From Gammaproteobacteria bacterium (GTDB lineage Bacteria > Pseudomonadota > Gammaproteobacteria > Steroidobacterales > Rariloculaceae), in NCBI GenBank assembly GCA_004357505.1, contig SMWC01000094.1, positions 1-24,061 on the forward strand: a stretch of 24,061 bases of DNA. Reading direction: 5' to 3'. Positions within the stretch are counted from its first letter, which is position 1. Each line of letters begins with the position of its first letter. Under the pieces are notes generated by a model that had not been told where the DNA came from, did not search any database, and saw nothing but the letters and a program-made list of their open reading frames with translations. The position numbers and the translations under genes are program-made. Positions 16,341 to 24,019 of the stretch are shown piece by piece.

Positions 16341-17532
16341 TCAGACGCGGAAAGCACTCATACTCCCCGGTGCGGGTGCGCGCGGTGCCTATCAAGTTGG
16401 TGTACTGAAAGGTATCGCGACCATGCTGCCTAAGCACGCGCCGAATCCGTTTGCCGTGATTTCCGGAACATCGGCGGGCGCGATCAACGCCGCGGTCCTG
16501 GCAACCCAAGCAGCGAGATTCAGCGTAGCTGTCGCAGAGATGGAACGCGTGTGGTCGAATTTCAAAGCCGCTCAAGTCTATCGAACCGACAATTGGACGA
16601 TGCTCAAAACGAGCCTGTATTGGCTTTCTGCCATCGTGCTTGGTGGGCTCGGAAAAAAGAATTCACGCTCGCTGCTCGACAGCAGCCCACTTCGTGAGCT
16701 GCTCACCGAAAATATCAAGTTCTCCCTTATCGAGCGGGCGATCAACCGTGGCCACTTGGAGGCATTGGCGATAACCGTATCGGCCTACTCTTCCGCGCGC
16801 TCCGTCACTTTTTTCCAAGGCCTTGAGGACCTAAAGCCGTGGGCCAGGGTCAGACGCATCGGGCGTCCCGCCAAGATCACGGTGGAACACCTGCTCGCAA
16901 GCGCGGCTGTCCCGTTTGTGTTTTCGCCCGTCCAGATCGGTGGTGAGTTTTACGGCGACGGTGCGATGCGGCACCGGGCGCCGCTGAGCTCGGCTATCCA
17001 TCTCGGCGCTGAGCGAATGCTCGTTATTGGTGTGCGCGACGAACATCCTGATCCGGAGCCGCCGGAGGGCGCGCCAGTGGAGATGCCGAACTTCGCTCTG
17101 CTCGCCGGGTATATGCTGGATACGCTGTTCATGGATGGTCTCTACGCGGACCTGGAACAGGCAACACGCGTCAATGTCATCATGGAGCAGCTGGAGGGTA
17201 AGACTCTGGAAGGTCCGGTCGCCGGTCTACGTCCGATCAGCACACTGATTATCGTACCCAAGGAAGACATTCGGCAGGTCGCCGCCCGGCATGTTGATGA
17301 GTTGCCGCGGGCGGTGCGTCTGCTGCTCGGCGGATCGGGCGCCATGGATAAAGGCGGCTTACAGCTGATCAGCTATCTCTTGTTTGAATCCGGGTTCACA
17401 CGTGAGCTGATCGAGATGGGACTTCGTGATGCGATGGAGATGGAAGAGGATCTGCGCGCCTTCCTGTTTGATCAGCCGATGGAGACAGTCTCGATGGAGA
17501 TCAAGCGAGACTTATTCTTCGAAGGTCTATAG
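16333..17532 (+). CDS. Patatin-like phospholipase
   Basis: Predicted Ser-Asp lipid acyl hydrolase. The oxyanion loop GAGARGAYQ is at 14-21 and the nucleophile elbow GTSAG at 45-49, with Ser47. The catalytic Asp is probably Asp209 in YGDGAMRH (DGA rather than DGG). The preceding SAAVPFVFSPV is characteristic of the family. At 399 residues it is longer than small RssA-like proteins, with a C-terminal extension from about 260 of unknown role ending EIKRDLFFEGL. No signal peptide or convincing membrane helix is seen, so it is probably cytoplasmic or peripheral. The GTG start overlaps the pyk end by 8 bases, so translation is likely coupled to central-carbon genes. The 3' end overlaps the convergent mgtE gene by 6 bases. 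The substrate cannot be inferred. Confidence 0.9.
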   Translation: MSDQTRKALILPGAGARGAYQVGVLKGIATMLPKHAPNPFAVISGTSAGAINAAVLATQAARFSVAVAEMERVWSNFKAAQVYRTDNWTMLKTSLYWLSAIVLGGLGKKNSRSLLDSSPLRELLTENIKFSLIERAINRGHLEALAITVSAYSSARSVTFFQGLEDLKPWARVRRIGRPAKITVEHLLASAAVPFVFSPVQIGGEFYGDGAMRHRAPLSSAIHLGAERMLVIGVRDEHPDPEPPEGAPVEMPNFALLAGYMLDTLFMDGLYADLEQATRVNVIMEQLEGKTLEGPVAGLRPISTLIIVPKEDIRQVAARHVDELPRAVRLLLGGSGAMDKGGLQLISYLLFESGFTRELIEMGLRDAMEMEEDLRAFLFDQPMETVSMEIKRDLFFEGL

Positions 17533-18876
17533 CAGGAGCAACGCGCCGAAGCCCAGAAATGCAACTAGTCCGACGACATCCGTAATCGTTGTAAGGATGA
17601 CACCTCCGGCAAGTGCCGGGTCTATGTTGAGTTTTTTAAGCGTCAAAGGGATTGTAAAACCGGCGACCGCCGCGCAGATTAAATTGATAGCAAGCGCAAT
17701 GGCGATGACCAGCGCGATTCTCCAAGTCTGAAACCACCACATTGTGACGCCCGCAACCACGCAAGCCCAGATAAGGCCATTGAGTAGGCCGATGCCAAAC
17801 TCTTTTCTGAGCAACCAGCGGACGTTGGAACTCTCGACCTGACCCAAAGCGATACCGCGGGTGATCAAGATCAATGTCTGATTTCCCGCGATACCTCCCA
17901 TACTCGGTACGACGGGCATCAATATCGCCAGCATTACGACTCGTTCCAACGTAGCTTCGAAAAATCCGGCTACGCCAGCTGCGATAAAGGCCGTCGCAAG
18001 ATTGACACCGAGCCAAATGGAGCGGCGTTTAGTGCTGACGAACACCGGTGCGAACATATCATCGTCTTCGTCCAGCCCCGCCGTACTCAAGAGCGAGTGA
18101 TCCGCCTCGTGGCGAATCACATCAACGACGTCGTCGATGGTGATACGACCCAAAAACATGCCTGCCTCATCGACCACGGCTGCCGAGACTAAGTCATGCG
18201 TTTCGAAAATTAGCGCCACCTCTGCCGCTGTCGTAGTAGCTTCAATCGCACGAATCTGGGTGTCCATGAGGCTGTCGACCTTCTGCTCAAGGTTGGCAGT
18301 AAGTAAGGCCGTGATGAGCAGGCACCCTTGGTACTCTCCTTGTCGACTGACGACAAAGATCGCATCCGAGCCCGCGGGGATTTCTCGACGCATCCGCAGA
18401 TAGCGAAACACCACTTCGATTGTGACATCGCTGCGGACGGTCAGGGAATCCGGGTCCATCAGGCCGCCGGCGCTGTCCTCGCTGTAACTCAGGACCGCTT
18501 CGAGCCGATCCAGGTCGTTCTGGTCCAGCGACTTCAGTACTTCCTGGTTGACCGTATCGGGCAGCTCGGTCAGAAAATCGGCAAGGTCGTCCAGTTCCAG
18601 GCCGGCTGCGGCAGCGACGAGCTCCTCGGAGTCCATCTCCTGGATCAGCGTCGCTCGGACCTCCTCGTTGAGCGCGACGAGGACGTCGCCTTCGTCTTCT
18701 GTATCGACCAGACCCCACACGACCTCGCGCAGTGTAGGTCGAAGCGCCTCCAAGAGATCAGCGATCTCGCCGGGGTGTAAGGCGTTGACGAGAACACGCA
18801 CCTGCTCTATCGCTCCGGAGTCAAGTGCTTCATGAAGCGCGTCTAACTGCGGTGGTCTGGCTCGTTGCGGATCCAC
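17527..18876 (-). CDS. mgtE: MgtE-type magnesium transporter/channel
   Basis: Inner-membrane Mg2+ channel gated by cytoplasmic Mg2+. The 449-residue order is typical. An acidic helical N domain spans about 1-130. A CBS pair spans about 135-255 (GLMDPDSLTVRSDVTIEVVF; MDTQIRAIEATTTAAEVALI; GRITIDDVVDVI). A plug-helix region and about five membrane segments run from about 285 to the end. PSMGGIAGNQTLILITRGIALG is the conserved second-helix region, and DPALAGGVILTTITDVVGL carries the pore Asp. Start is GTG 18876; GAGGAG is present upstream but rather far (about 11 nt). It lies downstream of rapZ after 71 bases with no intervening HPr-type gene. Confidence 0.95.
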   Translation of the reverse strand: MDPQRARPPQLDALHEALDSGAIEQVRVLVNALHPGEIADLLEALRPTLREVVWGLVDTEDEGDVLVALNEEVRATLIQEMDSEELVAAAAGLELDDLADFLTELPDTVNQEVLKSLDQNDLDRLEAVLSYSEDSAGGLMDPDSLTVRSDVTIEVVFRYLRMRREIPAGSDAIFVVSRQGEYQGCLLITALLTANLEQKVDSLMDTQIRAIEATTTAAEVALIFETHDLVSAAVVDEAGMFLGRITIDDVVDVIRHEADHSLLSTAGLDEDDDMFAPVFVSTKRRSIWLGVNLATAFIAAGVAGFFEATLERVVMLAILMPVVPSMGGIAGNQTLILITRGIALGQVESSNVRWLLRKEFGIGLLNGLIWACVVAGVTMWWFQTWRIALVIAIALAINLICAAVAGFTIPLTLKKLNIDPALAGGVILTTITDVVGLVAFLGFGALLLL

Positions 18877-18947
18877 TGAGCTTCGTACTCCTCGGGTAGC
18901 GAGGTCGCCGGGAGTGTAACGGGGATGTTGTTGCCCGTCGAACTAGA

Positions 18948-19802
18948 CTACGGTAACTCGTGGTGGCGGGTCTGAATTGGACCGTGAGCTGCCATCAAGC
19001 GCTCGGCCAGTGCCTCGGCGATATACACTGAACGATGTTGGCCGCCGGTACAACCAATCGCGATGGTCAGGTAGGAACGCTGAAAGTTCTTATAACGTGG
19101 GATCCAATGATTCAGAAATCCTTCGATATCGTCGACCATCTCCTGTACCTGCGCCTGTGCACTTAGGAAGTCTCGTACCGGCTTAGCCTTTCCGTTCATG
19201 GGACGAAGTTCGGGCTCCCAGTACGGATTGGGTAGACAGCGGACGTCAAAAACAAAGTCGGCGTCTGCCGGCAATCCGTGTTTGTAACCAAAAGACTCGA
19301 TGAGTATCGACAGTGCATCCTGTCCACGGTTCTTTACTCGATTTCGCACCAGGTCTCGCAGATCATTGACCGTGGTCGAGCTTGTATCGATGATCAAATC
19401 GGCCATGTCGATAATCGGGCCAAGCAGTTCCCGCTCTTTAGCGATCGCTTCAGGGAGGCTGACGACATCGCTGGTCAAAGGATGTCTGCGGCGAGTCTCA
19501 CTGAAGCGCAACAGCAGAACGTCGTTCTCAGCCTGCAGGAAAATCACTTCGCAGCTAGCTCCAGTCTTGCGAAATTCATCTATCAGCTCTGGAAGCTGCG
19601 CGATATCCGGAAGATTGCGCGCGTCGAGGCCGACGCCGACCTGATCGTAATCGGGAGCCTGATCTGATTGACTTTCTTTGACGAAGGACCGCAGAGGGCC
19701 AACCGGAATATTGTCAATACAATAGAAGCCGGCGTCCTCCAATACGTTGAGGGCAACGCTCTTTCCGGATCCCGATAAACCGCTGATGATTACAAGGCGC
19801 AT
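18948..19802 (-). CDS. rapZ: RNase adapter protein RapZ (P-loop nucleotide-binding)
   Basis: RapZ/YvcJ-family protein. In enterobacteria it directs RNase E to the small RNA GlmZ and so controls glucosamine-6-phosphate synthase, linking to envelope precursor supply. The 284 residues show the Walker A loop GLSGSGKS at 8-15, FYCIDNIPVGPL, and the C-terminal domain FGYKHGLPADADFVFDVR, LPNPYW and TIAIGCTGGQHRSVYIAE, which forms the proposed RNA-binding and metabolite pocket. It lies 13 bases downstream of ptsN on the same strand, the classic rpoN-operon position. Whether GlmZ-like RNAs exist here is unknown. Confidence 0.95.
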   Translation of the reverse strand: MRLVIISGLSGSGKSVALNVLEDAGFYCIDNIPVGPLRSFVKESQSDQAPDYDQVGVGLDARNLPDIAQLPELIDEFRKTGASCEVIFLQAENDVLLLRFSETRRRHPLTSDVVSLPEAIAKERELLGPIIDMADLIIDTSSTTVNDLRDLVRNRVKNRGQDALSILIESFGYKHGLPADADFVFDVRCLPNPYWEPELRPMNGKAKPVRDFLSAQAQVQEMVDDIEGFLNHWIPRYKNFQRSYLTIAIGCTGGQHRSVYIAEALAERLMAAHGPIQTRHHELP

Positions 19803-19815
19803 GGCCCTCCCGACA

Positions 19816-20295
19816 TCAGGCTTTCGATGTTTTATGGATGATCGTCAGCGACTCAGTCAGCAACTCATATAGCTGAGCCGGTTCTTCTGCCTGATGAAGC
19901 TGTTGCTGCAGCGCCGAATCTCCCAGTCTCTCGATCAGCTCGCGGACTTCCCGAATCTGATCATCATCGCAGTCCTCGGGAACCAGAAGCCCGAACAGCA
20001 GATCGACCGGTGCGCCGTCCACCGAATCAAAGTCCACCGCGTCGTCCAGGCGCAGAAAGGCACCGATGCTTTGATCGAGGCCACTCAATCGAGTGTGTGG
20101 CATCGCCACGGACCTGCCGAGCCCCGTACAGCCGAGACGTTCACGCTGGATCAAGCCTTCTAATATTTCCTCGGCGTTAGCTGCCTCAGAAGATGCCGCG
20201 AGTGCTTGGCTCAATAACTCCAGCGCATGTTTTTTGCTGCGAGCGCTCAATCCACAATGGACACTGTCTGGTTTGAGAAGTTTGGCTACATCCAT
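19816..20295 (-). CDS. ptsN: PTS IIA-like nitrogen regulatory protein (EIIA-Ntr)
   Basis: Phosphocarrier-type regulator that tunes potassium, nitrogen and envelope functions by protein contact. The 159-residue fold of EIIA-Ntr is evident, with the phosphorylatable His67 in RSVAMPHTRL and VDLLFGLLVPEDC in the core. It lies between rpoN and rapZ, as in most gammaproteobacteria. The ATG at 20295 has GGGAGAG about 10 nt upstream, inside the hpf vestige. No NPr (ptsO) phosphodonor is encoded in this window; the usual donor gene often follows rapZ. Confidence 0.94.
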   Translation of the reverse strand: MDVAKLLKPDSVHCGLSARSKKHALELLSQALAASSEAANAEEILEGLIQRERLGCTGLGRSVAMPHTRLSGLDQSIGAFLRLDDAVDFDSVDGAPVDLLFGLLVPEDCDDDQIREVRELIERLGDSALQQQLHQAEEPAQLYELLTESLTIIHKTSKA

Positions 20296-20393
20296 GTTGA
20301 CTGGACTCTCCCTAAACGTTTCAACCAGACCTCCACATAGTCTAGTCGCATCGGGGTGACGTCGACATGATGTCCAGTAACGTTTGACTGCAT
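20286..20393 (-). pseudogene. hpf: Vestige of ribosome hibernation promoting factor gene (N-terminal 35 codons only)
   Basis: Between rpoN and ptsN, where hpf normally sits, the minus strand encodes MQSNVTGHHVDVTP then MRLDYVEVWLKRLGR, followed by QSTWM and a TAG that overlaps the ptsN start region. This is the N-terminus of HPF/RaiA-type proteins (consensus near MQLNITGHHVEVTPALRDYVEEKLERLER). The normal protein has about 95-130 residues, so 60 or more codons are missing and the reading diverges after LKRLGR. The retained ATG is preceded only by a weak GGAACAG. Most simply this is an internal deletion that fused the hpf start to the ptsN leader. It may still be translated and influence ptsN initiation, because the ptsN ribosome binding site lies inside it. 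I saw nothing recognisable in the remaining 46 bases before rpoN (20394-20439). Confidence 0.75.
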
Positions 20394-20439
20394 CGTTCTG
20401 TTCCAGTTCAAAGCATCGGGCGGCTAGTTCTTCGCGGCG

Positions 20440-21843
20440 CTAGCTGACGAGCTTGCTTCGTTTCCGTTCACTCGAGGAGGAAATCCCCATGCCCTCTCTG
20501 TATTTCGCTACTGTACGACGCGCAACGTGAATGCCTTCGGCAGAAAGGATCTTCGCTATCTGATTATCACTCAGGGGCTTCTCCGGTCTCTCGCCTCCAA
20601 TCAGCTTGCGGATCTTGGCACGCACAGCAGTAGAAGACCGTTCACCGTCCTTACTGGTCAGGTGGCTGGAGAAGAAATAGCGAAGCTCAAAAACGCCGCG
20701 CGGTGTATGCATGTATTTGTTGGTAGTTACTCGAGACACGGTGGACTCATGCATCCCGATGGATTCAGCAATATCTCTCAATACCATCGGGCGCATATGC
20801 TCTTCGCCGTGCTCAAGGAACTCGGTCTGGCGCTCGACGATCGTTGTGGCTACCTTTAACAAGGTCTGGTCCCTGATTTCCAGGCTGCGGATCAACCAGC
20901 GAGCTTCTTGCAATTGTGTTCTGAGCAGATCGTACTCACCATCGCGTCCCAAAGAACCCACGTAGGATTGATTCACTCTAAGCTTAGGAGTGATAGTGGT
21001 GTTGAGTTCCACACTCCATGAGCCGTCGGAACGTCTGACGTAAACATCCGGAATGACGTATTCCGCCGCGGAAGAAGCAATTGATGAACCGGGTCGCGGG
21101 TGACAGGCGCGAACCAGAACGAGTGCGTCATCGAGTTCTTCGGCTGTTGCGTTAAGCTGTCGTTTAAGCGTTGCAAACTGATGCTCTGCGACCAGCTCCA
21201 GGTGTTCTTGCGCCGTAGTTTTCGCGAGCGCGAGTCCCGGCGTTTCCGGATCGAGTTGCTGCAGTTGCAGCAAGACGCATTCGCTGATAGATCTAGCGCC
21301 GACACCAGCCGGATCCAGGCGTTGCACTACTCCCAGGGCAACCTCTATCTCATCAGGTGATGCAACGATATCCGGTGCCAATGTTGCTTGAATTGCCTCG
21401 AACTCCTCGGTGAGGTAGCCATCTTCATTAATGCCATCGACGATCGCTTGTCCGATCGCGGTGGTGCGAGGATCCAGGATCTCTAGCTCAAGCTGCCAGA
21501 GCAGATGATCTTTGAGCGTGTCTCCGGAGAGATCGGCGTACTCTGGCTGATCTCGAGGCTCGTATGATATGGGGGTATCGGAGGGGCCCGTTCTCTGGAT
21601 ATCCGTCCAGTCGGCATCGCTCACGTCAGCCTCAGCGGAATCGTCTGCTCCTTCCGCGGTTTCTTCGGCAGCCTCTAGCGATGCTGTTTCATCGACTTCC
21701 AGCATCACGTTCTCGTCCAGGGCTTCTTGAATCTGGGTCTGCAGATCCAGGATAGGAAGTTGCAGCAGCCGGATGGCCTGCTGCAGCTGCGGTGTCATCG
21801 TGAGCTGCTGTGATTGCCGGAGCTGGAGGGAAGGTTTCAACAT
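20440..21843 (-). CDS. rpoN: RNA polymerase sigma-54 factor
   Basis: Alternative sigma factor recognising -24/-12 promoters with AAA+ activators. The 467 residues follow the family order: a Gln/Leu-rich activator-interacting region I (LKPSLQLRQSQQLTMTPQLQ at 2-21), an acidic region II (about 50-115), the core-binding domain (about 120-310), the HTH region (MHESTVSRVTTNKYM), and the RpoN box ARRTVAKYRE near the C-terminus. The start is ATG 21843, 15 bases after the lptB stop. AGGAG is present, but 12 bases from the ATG. It is part of the lptCAB-rpoN-ptsN-rapZ transcription unit. Confidence 0.97.
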   Translation of the reverse strand: MLKPSLQLRQSQQLTMTPQLQQAIRLLQLPILDLQTQIQEALDENVMLEVDETASLEAAEETAEGADDSAEADVSDADWTDIQRTGPSDTPISYEPRDQPEYADLSGDTLKDHLLWQLELEILDPRTTAIGQAIVDGINEDGYLTEEFEAIQATLAPDIVASPDEIEVALGVVQRLDPAGVGARSISECVLLQLQQLDPETPGLALAKTTAQEHLELVAEHQFATLKRQLNATAEELDDALVLVRACHPRPGSSIASSAAEYVIPDVYVRRSDGSWSVELNTTITPKLRVNQSYVGSLGRDGEYDLLRTQLQEARWLIRSLEIRDQTLLKVATTIVERQTEFLEHGEEHMRPMVLRDIAESIGMHESTVSRVTTNKYMHTPRGVFELRYFFSSHLTSKDGERSSTAVRAKIRKLIGGERPEKPLSDNQIAKILSAEGIHVARRTVAKYREGMGISSSSERKRSKLVS

Positions 21844-21858
21844 CTCGCGGCTACACTC

Positions 21859-22584
21859 CTACAGCGAGAACCCTTCTCCCAAGTAAACTTCTCGTACATC
21901 TTGATTCGACAATATCTCATCTGGACTTCCGGCGGCCATCAACACCCCGTCATTAAGAATATAGGCATGTCCACAAATTCCAAGGGTCTCGCGCACGTTA
22001 TGATCGGTAATCAGCACACCGATATCGCGTTGCGTCAGGTGGCGAATGATGCGCTGAATGTCGATCACGGATATTGGGTCGACGCCGGCAAACGGTTCAT
22101 CGAGAAGAATGAATCTGGGTTCGGCCGCCAACGCCCGCGCAATCTCCACCCGTCGCCGCTCACCGCCTGAGAGGGAGAGGCCCAGGCTGTCTCTGACATG
22201 GACGACGTGCAATTCCTCCATCAACTCCTCCAACAGACTTTGGCGATCAGCCCGATCTAAGTCAGTGCGGGTTTGCAGGATGGCGCGAATATTGTCGGCG
22301 ACAGTGAGTTTGCGAAAAATCGATGCCTCTTGCGGCAGATAGCCCAGGCCTCGTCGCGCACGACGGTGAACAGGAAGCCGGGTCACGTCTCTGCCGTCGA
22401 GAATGATGCTCCCCCGGTCGCAGCGAATGAGCCCGACGATCATGTAGAAAGCTGTTGTCTTACCCGCGCCATTCGGGCCCAGTAAGCCAACGATCTCACC
22501 GCTATCGATCGAGATCGATAGATCTTTGACTACTTCACGCGATCGGTAGCGCTTGGCGATACCGATCGCCTCCAATCTACTCAT
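21859..22584 (-). CDS. lptB: LPS export ABC transporter ATP-binding protein
   Basis: Cytoplasmic ATPase of the LptB2FGC complex that extracts LPS from the inner membrane. The 241-residue protein has Walker A GPNGAGKTTAF near 37, the Q-loop in LGYLPQEASIFRKL, the ABC signature LSGGERRRVEIARAL, Walker B FILLDEPFAGVDP and the switch His in LITDHNVRE. EASIFRKLTVADN and DEPFAGVDP are typical of LptB rather than amino-acid transporters. Its ATG overlaps the lptA stop as ATGA, indicating coupling. The usual membrane partners lptF and lptG are not in this window. Confidence 0.96.
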   Translation of the reverse strand: MSRLEAIGIAKRYRSREVVKDLSISIDSGEIVGLLGPNGAGKTTAFYMIVGLIRCDRGSIILDGRDVTRLPVHRRARRGLGYLPQEASIFRKLTVADNIRAILQTRTDLDRADRQSLLEELMEELHVVHVRDSLGLSLSGGERRRVEIARALAAEPRFILLDEPFAGVDPISVIDIQRIIRHLTQRDIGVLITDHNVRETLGICGHAYILNDGVLMAAGSPDEILSNQDVREVYLGEGFSL

Positions 22585-23210
22585 GGTGGGGGCGCGCTAA
22601 CCGACTCGGAATCATCTGATGGCGGTAGGATCGTGATGATGACGGATTCGCCGCACTCGGAAGAACCCGAGGTGATCCGAGCCTGTTCCAGGTCGAAGAT
22701 TAGATCGCATCCCGTGAATTCATTAGGCCCGTCACTGAGCCATGCATCTTCAATCATACGCAAGGTTCGCGTACCGCCATCATAACGCAAGTGATTTGCG
22801 CTGCCATGAATGAGCGACTCACGCGTTGCACTCAGATTCTGGAATATGGCCGGATGTCCTCGCATATTGGCGACCAGCAGCGAGTGAGCTTCGAAGATTA
22901 ATTCTGCACTGTCGGCTTCGATGCTCACGGAGTTAACGGTGATTTTGACATGGCCGCTGAAACGCCACTCACTTTTTTCGAAGTCCATACTGGACGCCAC
23001 GGCTTCATCGGCGCGGATCTTCAGGCCGCCCTGCGTAATATCTATACCTCGAAATACGACCGAATTGCTTTTCTGATCAAAGGACGATGACTCCGCGACC
23101 AGCGAGATAGGCAGCGGCTCGCCTCCCGCCGCGACCATCGTGAGCCACGGCAGTATCAATAGGGCCGCGACGGAACAGTTCGATAGCTTGCTAGGGATTG
23201 AATTCACCAT
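22581..23210 (-). CDS. lptA: LPS transport periplasmic protein LptA
   Basis: Periplasmic bridge protein that carries LPS to the outer membrane. The 209 residues start with a signal-like hydrophobic segment (SVAALLILPWLTMVAAGG, about 13-30). An OstA-like beta-jellyroll follows: SLVAESSSFDQKSNSVVFRG, GLKIRADEAVAS, WRFSGHVKITVNSVSIEADSAEL. The tail is Ser/Pro-rich. Sequence conservation is moderate, but the position between lptC and lptB makes the call secure. The start ATG 23210 lies inside the end of lptC (20-base overlap). No strong ribosome binding site is seen. Confidence 0.93.
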   Translation of the reverse strand: MVNSIPSKLSNCSVAALLILPWLTMVAAGGEPLPISLVAESSSFDQKSNSVVFRGIDITQGGLKIRADEAVASSMDFEKSEWRFSGHVKITVNSVSIEADSAELIFEAHSLLVANMRGHPAIFQNLSATRESLIHGSANHLRYDGGTRTLRMIEDAWLSDGPNEFTGCDLIFDLEQARITSGSSECGESVIITILPPSDDSESVSAPPP

Positions 23211-23760
23211 GTACGCTTGATTCTAGCTCCAGGCGGTCATCTCGCAAATACACTTTGATGCCTACCGCGTCCAAGCGCCCGGCGCCGAAGAACACGCTCA
23301 CTGCAGCTTCGGTGCTGGCGACAAAGGTATCCGGCTCGAAACGAAGCCTCTGTGTCTTGATCAGCGTTCGCTCTCCCTGGTCGCGGGGCGTATTGGCGAG
23401 TTCCACGGCGCCGCTCAGATCGATATACGCCTGATCTGTCGGCGCCTCACCGGAGTCAGCGGTAAGGATCCAGGGGACATTTTCGACTGGCCGATATTCG
23501 ATCCGCACATCGCTTAACAACAGCCTACCCTCGTCGGGGCGCTCCTCCGCCCGCGCAGCCCATATCTTGTAGAGTAGACGCCCATCCTCGTCGGTACCGA
23601 AAATCTCTGCGTCTATCAGGTAGTAACCCAGCGGTAGGGATTCGCGTACTTCCCCGGGTTGAACTACCGTCGTACCAGCGCGGCTCCAGTACCAGCTCAA
23701 GCCGGCTGCCGCGGTCAGGAATGCAAAAACGTACAGGTTTCTGAAGTGCGGATAACTCAT
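23191..23760 (-). CDS. lptC: LPS export system protein LptC
   Basis: Single-pass inner-membrane protein linking LptB2FG to LptA. The 189 residues have one N-terminal membrane helix (about 8-25, VFAFLTAAAGLSWYWS) and a periplasmic jellyroll domain with YYLIDAEIFGTDEDGRLLYK and LELESSVHGEF near the C-terminus. This layout and its place just before lptA and lptB identify it. It appears to be the first gene of the lpt-rpoN unit here: the usual kdsD/kdsC genes upstream are absent and a divergent BolA-like gene follows instead. The promoter could not be fixed. Confidence 0.92.
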   Translation of the reverse strand: MSYPHFRNLYVFAFLTAAAGLSWYWSRAGTTVVQPGEVRESLPLGYYLIDAEIFGTDEDGRLLYKIWAARAEERPDEGRLLLSDVRIEYRPVENVPWILTADSGEAPTDQAYIDLSGAVELANTPRDQGERTLIKTQRLRFEPDTFVASTEAAVSVFFGAGRLDAVGIKVYLRDDRLELESSVHGEFNP

Positions 23761-23800
23761 TTGCGATAACTAGTTCAGCTCTCGTGTGAATTCTAGCAGT

Positions 23801-23893
23801 CGCGGCTTCGCCGCGTGTATCATCGCGTTTGGTCTACTAAGATTCCCGCGCTGACGTCTTCAGGTATGCCTGGCCTTGATCTAAGCTCAGATC
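23801..23893. other. Inverted repeats in the divergent lptC / ibaG-like control region
   Basis: The 259-bp gap 23761-24019 has no recognisable gene. It holds a 6-bp hairpin (CGCGGC, loop TTC, GCCGCG at 23801-23815) without a T-run. It also holds a near-perfect 16-bp palindrome at 23878-23893 (GATCTAAGCTCAGATC, one mismatched pair). Both could serve as regulator sites for the two divergent units, but neither matches an operator I can name. Confidence 0.35.
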
Positions 23894-24019
23894 GACCAGC
23901 GGCGCCGATTTTTGCCCTCGGCCTGCGCTCAAACGACCTAATCCCTAGCAATTTTCCTCAGTCATGATGACGCACGCAGGTTGGGTTAGACTGTTTACTG
24001 GTCGAGCGTGTAACACAGC

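Noticed and set aside
18844..18947. Open frame continuing about 34 codons past the rapZ stop, as read-through or a ptsO remnant
   Set aside because: The translation (including LPEEYEAQWIRNEP) shows no HPr/NPr motif, and it overlaps the mgtE start in another frame; chance is sufficient.
23866..23967. 33-codon plus-strand open frame starting MPGLDLSSD in the lptC/ibaG gap
   Set aside because: It has no ribosome binding site, no recognisable motif, and overlaps a palindromic element; this is not enough to support a gene.
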